Below, piece by piece: positions 19,638 through 29,960 of a DNA stretch of 64,000 nucleotides. The position numbers were made by a program, and so were the translations under genes. Source of the DNA: Bubalus kerabau (Eukaryota; Chordata; Mammalia; Artiodactyla; Bovidae); NCBI RefSeq assembly GCF_029407905.1, contig NC_073630.1, positions 50,059,001 through 50,123,000 of the forward strand. The letters are read 5' to 3'. Below the pieces are notes generated by a model that worked only from the letters and a program-made list of their open reading frames with translations, did no database searches and had not been told where the DNA came from. Position 1 is the first letter of the stretch. The number at the start of each line of letters is the position of its first letter.

Positions 19638-20299
19638 AAAAAATTACTGGTGGAACAAGATGGCGGAGCAGTAGGTGCACGTGGAGTACATCTCTCTCCA
19701 CGGGTACATCAGGAATACACCCTCAGACACAGAAGTGCATGCAGAACACCAGCTGAGAGCATACAGGAGACCTGACCAGCATAGAAGAATATATAGACCC
19801 GCACAAAACTCAGTAGGACGAAGGAACTAGGGGGAAAAACAGGAGTGTTAGTAGGACTGGAAGTGGGGGAACTGAGGCAGGATTCCAATCCCCACATCCG
19901 GGCAATTGTCTGAGTCAGAGGAGAAACATTTAAGGCTGAGAGTGAAACAGCCAATCTGTGGTAGCCTAAATGGGATGAGAATCAGATAGTCCTTGCCGCA
20001 GTCATACATACCCCAGACAGGGATGCAGATCTCCTAGAAAATGCAATGGCTGGGAGCTGGAGTTTAGGGATTGTGGAGCAATCCCAGGGCGAGGGCTGCT
20101 GTTGACTGTGGAGAGATGGATCAGGGGGATGTGAGGGAGGAGACTGTGGTAGGAAATACCTGTGGAGGAAAGCCAGGCAGCAATGAAAGCAAGGTGATAC
20201 TGCTGAGTTGCGTGTAGGGGGAGGAGCCATTACCATAGCCTCTCATCCCTGGCAAGGCAGCATCGGCAGCCGACCAATAGAGAAGCTAGCCCATCAAAC

Positions 20300-20545
20300 C
20301 CCTGACGCACTGAACTACAGAGTAGGACCCCACCCAGGGTGCCCCTTTAAGTGACTGATGTGCCAAACTACAGAGTAGGACCCCACCCAGGGTGCCCCTT
20401 TAAGGGTCTGATACACTGATCTACAGAGTAGGACCCCAGCCAGGGGGGCCCTCTCTATGTGCCTGACATGTGGAAAAACAGAGAAGGACCCCAGGCAAGG
20501 GAGCCGTCTAAGTGCCTGTATGGGTGGAGCTACGGAGAAAGACTG
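20300..20545 (+). repeat. Tandem 53-55-bp monomers in the L1 5' UTR
   Basis: ACAGAGTAGGA or its close variant recurs at 20317, 20370, 20423 and 20478, with a degenerate unit near 20532. Spacings are 53, 53, 55 and about 54 bp. The first two units share 'ccccacccagggtgcccctttaag' and are almost identical; later units decay. Confidence 0.85.
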
Positions 20546-20739
20546 GCCAAAGAGACCTTCTGATCGCCAGCTACAAGAGGCTTGAAAAAAGACTCTGACA
20601 GGGCCATAACCTCTGTAGTGGAGGCAGTCCATGTCCCTGCACACTTGGCGCTGCCAGGGTCCCTGCAAGCCAAGCAGCTGTGCCTCCTTCATGCTCAACT
20701 CTCACTGGGGCAGAGCTGTCACGGGCAAAAAAGGTCTTG

Positions 20740-20866
20740 CATCTGTGCATGCAGGGTTGCTTCGATAGTGTCCAACTCTTTGAGTCCCTGTAGACTGTGG
20801 CCTGCCAGGCTTCTCTGTCAGGAAGGGAGGTTCTCCAGGCAAGAATACTGGAGTGTATTGGCCATT
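20740..20866 (-). mobile_element. Bov-tA-like segment within the L1 5' UTR
   Basis: 'gcagggttgcttcgatagtgtccaactcttt', 'gcctgccaggcttctctgtc' and 'ttctccaggcaagaatactggagtg' are the complement of a Bov SINE body. No tRNA-like head and no clear TSD. It may be an insertion in this copy or inherited from the parental L1. Confidence 0.65.
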
Positions 20867-21539
20867 AGTGGTTGCCGTACTCTTCTAGAGCGCTGTATTT
20901 CCTGCTGCCCTAGCCACCAGCTCCCCTGAGTACCTGGTGCCTTCAGAACCCCTGCAACCCAAGCAGGTGCACCACCTCCGTACCTTCTGCAGGGCAGCCT
21001 CAAGAGCAAACCCCAGTAGATGACCCACATGCAGAGGTGGAAATAAAACCACAATTGAAACCCAAGCACAGTGTGACTAAGGAAGAAGACCCAATACCTT
21101 CCCACCAGCTGTACAAGCTGCAGATTAAATCCACACGATCAACTAGGCAGACTCTGTGTCTATGGAATATATAAAAGATCATTGAGAGCTCCCACAAAAG
21201 AAAACGCACTAGTCCTGATAGCTGTGGTCATTGGAGGCAAGAACACAGAACAGTAGGACCAGATGAGAATCTGAGCTGCCCCCATAGCAGGTACAGAGAT
21301 CAGCACAGTGTTGGAGGGCGTCCTAGGGAGGTGAGGTGGACTGGGACTCCCAGAGAGGGAGAGGACTCTGACAGCAGTGACTCCAGAAAAACATTTATTA
21401 CTTTCATGTTTTGACTTGTTCTGTAGACTCTTTGGATTTTTTTTTTCTTTTCCTTTCCCCCAAGTCTGTTGTAATTGTTGATTTCATTGGCACTATGAAA
21501 TCTGCTTAAGCTTTTGAGTTTGGTTTTCTTTTTTTCCTC

Positions 21540-23240
21540 AGTCACATTTTTTATTTTATTTTCATTTTTTATTGTTGTTATAAACTTCTGCCTCTATGTT
21601 GGACTTTTGCAGTTTTCCTTTCTCTCTCTCTCCCTTTTTTTAATTTTAATTTTTTAAACCTATTATTATTTTCTCTACATTTATTCCTTTCTTTGCTTTT
21701 CCTACTGTTCTTTCCCCCTTGCAGTTAATCTTTAATGTATATAAATCTTTATCTACCTATATTTAACTTTGCATATCTATTCTTTCTCTCTTTTCTTTCT
21801 TTCCTTTCCTCTCAAAATATTTGTTAGTTTTATTTTCATTGCTTTATTCCCCACTTGGCACTTTGCTTTAGTTTTGTTTTCCAGTTTGTGCTTTAGTTAG
21901 TTTTGTTCTGGTAGACATAATTTTTGGTTTCCTTTGTTCACTGAGTCAATCTGTTGTACTTTAATTTTGTTGTACTGTTTTAATTTTGCTTATGGGTGTA
22001 TATGTGTATATTTTAGTCACACTTTTTATTGTTGTTATAAACCTCTACCTCTACGTTGGGCTTTAGCAGTTCTGTGAAATTTTTCTTTTGTTTTTTCCCT
22101 GTTTTTCTTTCTTCTTCTTTTTTCTTTTCTCTTTTTCATAATTTTAATTTTTTAAAACCTATTGTATTTTTTCTACATTTATTCCTTTGTTTGCCTTTCC
22201 TACTGTTCTATTCTCCTTGCAATTAATCTTTAATGTATATAAATCTTCTTCATTTACCTCTATTTAACTTTGCATATCTATTCTTTCTCTCTTTTTTCTT
22301 TTTTTAAATTTTATTTTAAAAATTAATTCATTTATTTTAATTGGAGGCTAATTACTTCACAATATTGTAGTGGTTTTTGCCATACATTGACATGAATCAG
22401 CCATGGGTGTTCATGTGTCCCCCATCCTGAACCCCCCTCCCACATCCCTCCCATCCCATCCCTCAGGGTTGTCCCAGTGCACTGACTTTGAGTGCCCTGT
22501 TTCATGCATCGAACTTGGACTGGTGATCTATTCACATATAGTAATATACATGTTTCAATACTATTCTCTCAAATCATCCCACCCTCACCTTCTCCCACAG
22601 AGTCCAAAAGTCTGTTTTTTACATCTGTGTCTCTTTTGCTGTCTTGCATATAGGGTCATCATTACCATTTTTCTAAATTCCATATATATGCATTAATATA
22701 CTGTATTGGTGTTTTTCTTTCTGACTTACTTCACTCTGTATAATAGGCTCCAATTTTATCCACCTCACTAGAACTGATTCAAATGTATTCTCTTTAATAG
22801 CTGAGTAATATTCCATTGTGTATATGTATCACAGCTTTCTTATCCATTCGTCTGCCAATGGATATCTAGGTTGCTTATGTGTCCTGGCTATTGTAAACAG
22901 TGCTGCAATGAACATTGGGGTACACGTGTCTCTTTGAATTCTTGTTTCCTCAGTGTGTATGCCCAGCAGTGGGATTGCTGGGTTGTTGCATATCTATCCT
23001 TTCTCTCTTTTCTTTCCTCTCAACATATTTGTTAGCTTTATTTTCATTGCTTTATTTCTCACTTGGCACCTTGCTTTAGTTTTGTTTTGCAGTTTGTGCT
23101 TTAGTTAGTTTTGTTCTTAATTGGTAAATATAATTTTTTTTCTTTCCTTTGTTTGTTGGGTCAATCTATTGTACTTTATTTTTGTTGAACTGTTTTGACT
23201 TTGCCCATGGGTGTATATGTATATGTGTATATTCCATTAT
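21540..23240 (+). repeat. Tandem duplication (~475 bp) in the L1 5' UTR, second copy split
   Basis: Copy 1 covers 21540-22014 and copy 2 starts at 22015. Shared landmarks include 'tttttattgttgttataaac', 'taatctttaatgtatataaatctt', 'tttaactttgcatatctattctttctctc', 'gcagtttgtgctttagttagttttgttct' and 'gggtgtatatgt'. Copy 2 is interrupted at 22295-22986 by a nested L1 and finishes near 23240. The duplication therefore predates that insertion. Confidence 0.85.
22295..22986 (-). mobile_element. Nested L1 3' end, 5'-truncated, antisense
   Basis: About 690 bp, complement of an L1 3' end: T-rich tail at left, then 'ggaggctaattacttcac', 'ccatcctgaacccccctcccac', 'gctgagtaatattccattgtg', 'cccagcagtgggattgctggg'. 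Flanks TGCATATCTAT(T)CTTTCTCTCTTTT at 22271-22294 and TGCATATCTAT(C)CTTTCTCTCTTT at 22987-23010 form a TSD of about 24 bp with one mismatch. Confidence 0.92.
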
Positions 23241-23739
23241 TTTAATTATTATTAGCCTGATTTTGTAACTGCCATTTGTCTGGGGTTCCTCTTTTGTTTC
23301 TCATTTTTGGATATTTGTTTTAATCTCACTTAATGCCATAACAAAACACTTGTGGAATCTTCATTCCTGACCAGAGATCAAGCTTTTGGAGTGGGAGCAC
23401 TGACTCCAAGACTCTAGACCACCAGAGAACTAGCCCTAGGGAGTATTAAATAGTGAGAACTCACACAAAGGAAACCACTTGAATACAAGCCCTGGCATCA
23501 TCCAACCACCAGTAGCACCCTGTGCAGGACAACTCATCTAAATAACAAACAAAGCAAAAATACAAACCCAATCATCAGCAGACAGGATTACCACCTCATT
23601 CAGCCTTGCCCATCAGGGGGAAAACAAACAGACAAATAAGAATTTGCACAAATCTCACCCTATAACAAAGCTTACACAAACCACTGGACCAAGCCAAGGA
23701 GGGCAGAAATCAAAAGGAAGAAAGAATTCAACCCTGAAG

Positions 23740-24680
23740 CCTTGGAAAAGGAGATCTCAAACACAATAAGTTTAAAAAAATAATAAAAAGGCAGAGAAAT
23801 ACTACACAAATAAAGGAACAAACTAGAAACACAGAAATCCAAATAAATGAAGAGGAAATAGGCAAACTACTTGAAAAAGAATTCAGAATAATGATAGTAA
23901 AGATGATCAAAAACCTTGAAAACAAAATGGAGAAAATGCAGGAATCAGTGAACAAAGACATAGAAGAATTAAAGAATAAACAAACAGAGAGAACACAATT
24001 ACTGAAATTAAAAATACTCTAGACAAAATCAATAGCAGAATATCTGAAGCAGAGGAATGAATCAGTGAGCTGGAAGATAAAATGGTGGAAATAACTTCTG
24101 AAGAGCTGAATAAAGTAAAAAGAATGAAAAGAACTGAGGATAGTCTCAGAAACCTCTGGGACAATATCAAACATACCAACATTCGAATTATAGGGGTCCC
24201 AGAAGAAGAAGAGAAAAAGAAAGGGTATGAAAAAATTTTTGAAGAGATTATTTCAACTCTTTTTGAAGAGTTGAAAATTTCCCCAACTTGGAAAAGGAAA
24301 TAGTCAATCAAGTCCAAGAGGCACAAAGAATCCCATACAGGATAAACCCAAGGAGAAACACACCAAGACACATACTAATCAAATGAACAAAGACTAAACA
24401 CAAAGAAAGAATATCAAAAGCAGCAAGAGAGAAGCAACAAGTAATATACAAGGGAAAACCCATACGCCTAACATCTCTCAGCAGAAACTGCAGGCCAGAA
24501 GGGAATGGCAGGATATATTTAAAGTACTGAAAGGGAAAAATCTACAACCAAGATTACTGTACCCAGCAAGGATCTCCTTCAAAACTGATGAAGAAATAAA
24601 AAGCTTTCCAGATAAGCAAAAGTTAAGAGAATTCAGTACCACCAAACCAGCTTTACAACAAATGTTAAAGGAACTTATAT
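23740..24680 (+). pseudogene. L1 ORF1 remnant
   Basis: Plus-strand frames encode pieces of the L1 RNA-binding ORF1 protein: a lysine/glutamate-rich coiled-coil-like part (about 23760-24080), then LRNLWDNIKHTNIRIIGVPE (24142-24201), the hallmark start of the RRM-type domain. C-terminal pieces follow in other frames (for example the stretch ending 'ccagctttacaacaaatgttaaaggaactt' near 24674). At least two stops and shifts (e.g. the TAG at 24301) break it. Confidence 0.85.
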
Positions 24681-25784
24681 AGTCAAGGAATACAAGAGAA
24701 GAAAAAAGATCTGCAAAATCAACCCCAAGGAATTAAGAAAATGGCAATAGGAACATACTACTTTAAATGTTAATGGATTAAATGCTCCAGTCAAAAGACA
24801 CAGACTGGCTGAATGGATACAAAAACAAGACCCATATTTATGCTGTCTACAAGAAACCCACTTCAGACCTAAAGACACATATCACCTGAAAGTGAGAAGA
24901 TAAGAAAATATACTCCAACAAATGGAAAACAAAAGAAAGCTGGAGTAGCAATCCTTGTATCAGACAAAATAGACCTTAATATAAAGATTATAAGAGGTAA
25001 GGAAGGACACTACATAATGATCATGGGATCAATCCAAGAGGAAGACATAAAAATTGTAAATATCTATGCACCTAACATAGAAGCACCTTAATACATAAGA
25101 CAAACACCAGCAAACATAAAAGGAGAAATTGACAGTAACACAATAATAGTAGGAGAGTTTAACACCTCACTGACACCAATGGACAGATCATCAAAACAGA
25201 AAATTAATAAGGAAACACAAGTCTTAAATGATACATTAGATGTGATGGATCTCATTGATACCTTCAGGACATTCCATCCAAATAGAGAAGAATACACCTT
25301 CTCAAGTGCACATGGAATATTCTCCAAGATAGAACACATCTTGGGTCACAAATCAAACCTCTGTAAATTTAAGAAAATTGAAATCGTATCAAGCATCTTC
25401 TCCAACCACAATGCTATGAGACAAGATATTAATTACAAGAAAAAAACTGTAAGAAACACAAACACATGGAGATTAAGTAACACATTTGTAAATAATCAAC
25501 AGGTTAGTGAAGAAATCAAAAGGGAAATCAAAAATTTTCTGGAAACAAAGACAATGAAAACACAACAACTCAAAACCTATGGGATGCAGCAAAAGCAGTT
25601 GTAAGAGTGAAGTTTATAGCAATGCAATCTTACCTCAAGAAACAAGAAAAATATCAAATAGACAACCTAACTTTATACCTAAAACAACTGGAAAAAGAAG
25701 AACAAAAAAAAAAACACACCCAAAATTAGTAGAAAGAAAGAAATCGTAAATATCCAAGCAGAGATAAACGAAAAAGAAATGAAA

Positions 25785-26128
25785 GACCCAGAGGGATGGT
25801 ATGAGGAGGGAGGTGGGAGTGGGGTTCAGGATGGGGAGCACGTGTAAACCTGTGGCGGATTCATGTTGATGTATGGCAAAAGCCACTACAATATTGTAAA
25901 GTAATTAGCCTCCAATTAAAATAAATAAATTTAAATTAAAAAAAGAAAGCATCAATAATACAGGCTGTTTCATAAGTTGGTTGTACATTCACAGATCTTC
26001 ACTTTACTATGTTTAATAACTTACATTAACATATACTCTTTAATACATATCAGACTTTTTACAAGTGAAGGAATAAAGTAACTATCAAATTCCTTGACAG
26101 TACAGTTAAACTTCTAAAAAAAAAAAAA
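25785..26128 (+). mobile_element. Nested L1 3' end with transduction-like tail
   Basis: 25785-25944 is the last ~160 bp of an L1 ('gacccagagggatgg' to an A-rich tail 'ttaaattaaaaaaag'). 25945-26115 is non-L1 sequence with an AATAAA at 26072-26077. 26116-26128 is a second poly(A). This order is that of an L1 transcript that read past its own signal into flanking DNA. It interrupts the host ORF2: the host text 'aaaaagaaatgaaa' (left) continues as 'gaaacaata' (26129-26137). Confidence 0.75.
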
Positions 26129-26137
26129 GAAACAATA

Positions 26138-26653
26138 AGAAAGCTATGGTACATATACACAATGGAGTATTACTCAGCCATTAAAAAAAATACATTTGAA
26201 TCAGTTCTAATGAGGTGGATGAAACTGGAGCCTATTATACAGAGTGAAGTAAGCCAGAAAGAAAAACACCAATACAGTATACTAACACATATATATGGAA
26301 TTTAGAAAGATGGTAACAATAACCCTGTGTACGAGACAGCAAAAGAGACACTGATATATAGAACAGTCTTATGGACTCTGTGAGAGAGGGAGAGGGTGGG
26401 AAGATTTGGGAGAATGGCATTGAAACATGTAAAATATCATGTATGAAACGAGTTGCCAGTCCAGGTTCGATGCACGATACTGGATGCTTGGGGCTGGTGC
26501 ACTGGGACGACCCAGAGGGATGGAATGGGGAGGGAGGAGGGAGGAGGGTTCAGGATGGGGAACACATGTATACCTGTGGCGGATTCATTTTGATATTTGG
26601 CAAAACTAATACAATTATGTAAAATTTAAAAATAAAATAAAATTAAAAAAAAA
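26138..26653 (+). mobile_element. Nested L1 3' end
   Basis: 516-bp 5'-truncated L1: ORF2 C-terminal coding sequence ('gtggatgaaactggagcctattatac') and 3' UTR ('gattcattttgatatttggc') to poly(A). The host ORF2 resumes as 'tagtaaagattaataaaac'. A short AATA at both borders may be the TSD. Confidence 0.85.
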
Positions 26654-28618
26654 TAGTAAAGATTAATAAAACTAAAAGCTGGTTCTTTGAGAAGATAAAG
26701 AAAATTGACAAACCTTTAGCCAGACTCATCAAGAAAAAAAGAGAGAAGAATCAAATCAACAAAATTAGAAATGAAAAAGAGGTTACAACAGACAATGCAG
26801 AAATATAAAGGACTATAAGAGACTATTATGAACAACTATATGGCAATAAAATGGATAAACTGGAGGAAATGGACAGATTCTTAGAGAAGTTCAATCTTCC
26901 AAGACTGAACCAGGAAGAAATAGAAATTATGAACAACCCAACTACAAGCACTGAAATTGAAGCTGTGATCAAAAATCTCCCAAAAAACAAAAGCCCAGGA
27001 CCAGATGGCTTCACAGGAGAATTCTATCAAACACTTAGAGAAGAGCTAATGCCTACCATTCTAAAACTCTTACAAAAAATTGCAGAGGAAGGAACACTTC
27101 CAAACTCATTCAAGGCCACCATCACCCTGATACCAAAACCAGACAAAGACAACACAAAAAAGAAAACTACAGGCCAATATCACTGATGAACATAGATGCA
27201 AAAATCCTCAATAGAATTTTGGCAAACTGAATTCAGCAACACATCAAAAAGCTCATACACCATGATCAAGTTGGATTTATTCCAAGAATGCAAGGATTCA
27301 TCAATATATGCAAATCAATCAATGTGATAAACCATATTAACAAATTGAAAGATAAAAACCATATGGTCATCTCAATAGATGCAAAAAAAGCCTTTGACAA
27401 AATTCAGCACCCATTTATGATTAAAACTCTTCAAAAAATGAGCATAGAAGGAACCCACCTCAACATAGTAAAGGCCATATGTGATAAGCCTATAGCAAGC
27501 ATTATTCTCAATGGTGAAAAATTGAAAGCATTCCCCCTAAGATCAGGAACAAGTCAAGGGTGCTCGCTTTAACCAGTATTATTCAACATAGTCTGGAAGT
27601 CCTAGCTACAGCAATTAGAGAAGAAAAAGAAATAAAAGGAATCCAGATCAGAAAAGAAGAAGTAAACCTCTCACTGTTTGCAGATGACATGATGCTGTAC
27701 ATAGAAAACGCTAAAGATAGTATCAGAAAATTACTAGAGCTAATCAGAGAATTTAGCAAAGTTGCAGGATATAAAATCAGTTCACAGAAATCACTTGCAT
27801 TTCTATATAGTAACAATGAAAAATCAGAAAGAGAAATTAAGGAGTCAATCCCATTCACCATTGCAACAAAAAGAATTAAATATCTAGGAATAAACTTACC
27901 TAAGGAGACAAAAGAACTGTACACAGAAAATTATAAGACACTGATGAAAGAAATCAAAGATGCCATAAACAAATGGAGAGATATTCCATGTTACTGGGTA
28001 GGAAGAATCAATATTGTGAAAATGACTATACTATCAAATGCAATATATAGATTCAATGTGATCCCTATCAAATTACCAATGGCATTTTTCACAGAACTAG
28101 AACAAAAAATTTCACAATTCATATGGAAACACAAAAGACCCCAAATAGCCAAAGCAGTCTTGAGAAAGAAGAATGTAGTTGGAGGAATCAACCTTCCTGA
28201 CTTCAGATTATACTACAAAGCTACAGTAATCAACACAGTATGGTACTGGCACAAAAACAGAAATATAGACCAATGGAACAAGATAGAAAGTGCAGAAATA
28301 AACCCATGCACCTATGGGTACCTTATTTTTGACAAAGGAGGCAAGAATATACAATGGGGCAAAGGCAGCCTCTTCAGTAAATCATACTGGGAAATTGGAC
28401 AGCTACATGTAAAAGAATGAAGTTAGAACACTTCCTAACACCATACACAAAATTAAACTCAAAGTGGATGAAGAAGTTGTGGTACATATGCACAGTGGAA
28501 TATCACTCAGCCATAAAAAGGAACACATCTGAGTCAGTTCTGATGAAGTGGATAAACCTAGAACCTATTATACAGAGTGAAGTGAGTCAGAAAGAGAAAG
28601 ATAAATATAGTATTCTAA

Positions 28619-29502
28619 GGCTGTATATTATCACCCTGCTTATTTAACTTATATGCAGAGTACATCATGCTGGAATCAAGATTGCCAGGAGAAATATCAA
28701 TAGCCTCAGATATGCAGATGACACCACCCTTATGGCAGAAAGTGATGAGGAACTAAAAAGCCTTTTGATGAAAGTGAAAGTGGAGAGTGAAAACGTTGGC
28801 TTAAAGCTCAACATTCAGAAAACAAAGATCATGGCATCCGGTCCCATCACTTCATGGAAAATAGATGGGGAAACAGTGGAAACAGTGTCAGACTTTATTT
28901 TTTGGAGCTCCAAAACCACTGCAGATGGTGACTGCAGCCATGAAATTAAAATGAAATTAAAAGATGCTTACTCCTTGGAAGGAAAGTTATGACCAACCTA
29001 GATAGCATATTCAAAAGCAGAGACACTACTTTGCCAACAAAGATCCGTCTAGTCAAGACTATAGTTTTTCCTGTGGTCATGTATGGATGTGAGAATTGGA
29101 CTGTGAAGAAGGCTGAGCGCCAAAGAACTGATGCTTTTGAACTGTGGTGTTGGAGAAGACTCTTGAGAGTCCCTTGGACTGCAAGGAGATCCAACCAGTC
29201 CATTCTGAAGGAGATCAGCCCTGGGATTTCTTTGGAGGGAATGATGCTGAGACTGAATCTCCAGTACTTTGGCCACCTCATGCGAAGAGTTGACTCATTG
29301 GAAAAGACTCTGATGCTGGGAGGGATTGGGGGCAGGAGGAGAAGGGGACCACAGAGGATGAGATGGCTGGATGGCATCACTGACTCGATGGACGTGAGTC
29401 TGGGTGAACTCCGGGAGTTGGTGATGGACAGGGACGCCTGGCGTGCTGCGATTCATGGGGTTGCAAAGAGTCAGACATGACTGAGCGACTGAACTGAACT
29501 GA
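28619..29502 (+). mobile_element. BovB LINE, 5'-truncated, nested in the large L1
   Basis: Starts at 'ggctgtatattatcaccctg' in the RT region and ends with '(gaactgaact)gaa' repeats. The L1 3' UTR reads through it ('gtattctaa' before, 'tgcacatatacagaatc' after). The RT motif C is YADD, intact at 28711-28722. About 28 bp are missing upstream of it compared with the copy at 16.66 kb, which shifts the frame. Plus-strand frames 28732-28992 and 28989-29480 carry the RT thumb and C-terminal parts. Confidence 0.92.
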
Positions 29503-29880
29503 ATGCACATATACAGAATCTAGAAAAATGATTCTGAAGAATTTATCTACAGGGCAGCAATGGAGAAGCAGACATAGAGAATAAACTTATGGACATGGGG
29601 AGAGGGGAAGAGAGGGTGAGATGTATGGAAGGAGTAACATGGAAACTTATATTACCATATGTAAAATAGATAGCCAATGGGAATTTTCTGTATGGCTCAG
29701 GAAACTCAAAAAAGGGCTCTCTATCAACCTAGAGGTGTGGGATGGGGAGGGAGATGGGAGGGAGGTTCAAGAGGGAGGGGATATATGCATACCTATGGCT
29801 GATTCATGTTGAGGTTTGACAGAAAACAACAAAATTCTGTAAAGCAATTATCCTTCAATAAAAAATAAATTAAAAAGAAA

Positions 29881-29960
29881 AAAAAATTACCAAACTATTT
29901 TCCACAGAGGCTGTTATCAAGCATTCTTACCTTTGTACCATAAAATCTTTTAAGAAAAAT
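29881..29960 (-). mobile_element. L1M-type LINE, antisense (continuation)
   Basis: Short right-hand remainder of the L1M into which the large L1 inserted; 'ccaaactattttccacagaggctg' follows the consensus order from 19637. Confidence 0.65.

Larger units (their letters stand above)
19648..23740 (+). promoter_or_regulatory. L1 5' UTR / internal promoter region
   Basis: About 4.1 kb, or 3.4 kb without the nested L1. In L1 elements this region holds the internal promoter. Here it contains GC-richer monomers near its start (20300-20545), a SINE-like block (20740-20866), and a T-rich second half with a ~475-bp tandem duplication. Present activity is unknown; the copy is old and interrupted. Confidence 0.7.
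24735..28470 (+). pseudogene. L1 ORF2 remnant (endonuclease plus reverse transcriptase)
   Basis: The endonuclease part starts near 24735 and keeps the LQETHF motif (24844 region). The two Asp motifs are damaged: the usual GDFN reads GEFN (25152-25163) and SDHN reads SNHN (25401-25412), so both catalytic Asp are replaced. Two nested insertions (25785-26128, 26138-26653) cut the frame before the RT. RT landmarks follow: SPGPDGFTGEFY near 26995, ISIDAKKAFD near 27373, and FADD (27677-27688) intact. Frameshift and stop near 27570, and a large 3' deletion near 28470, finish it. The minus-strand frames here are shadows. Confidence 0.9.
19648..29880 (+). mobile_element. Full-length-type ruminant L1 with four nested insertions
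   Basis: Begins 'tggtggaacaagatggcggagcagtagg', the standard 5' end of ruminant L1, and ends in an A-rich tail at 29880. Perfect TSD AAAAAATTAC at 19638-19647 and 29881-29890, in an older antisense L1M. In order: a long 5' UTR (to about 23740), ORF1 remnant, ORF2 endonuclease, ORF2 reverse transcriptase, 3' UTR. Nested inside are L1 pieces at 22295-22986, 25785-26128 and 26138-26653, and a BovB at 28619-29502; removing these leaves about 7.8 kb. An internal deletion near 28470 joins 'ctcaaagtggatg' directly to 'aagaagttgtggtac', dropping the ORF2 C-terminal region still present in the L1 at 49.7-50.4 kb. All ORFs are broken. Confidence 0.93.

Noticed and set aside
20300..20545. A satellite or CRISPR-like array
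   Set aside because: Units are contiguous without spacers, only about five in number, and lie inside an L1 5' UTR; they are L1 monomers.
26490..26560. G-rich run as a functional G-quadruplex
   Set aside because: It belongs to the ordinary L1 3' UTR ('gggagggaggagggagg'), found in several L1 copies here. A structure may form but nothing is special about this copy.
27560..28420. A 286-residue host protein
   Set aside because: It is the reverse transcriptase part of L1 ORF2 (FADD and downstream blocks) in a disrupted element.
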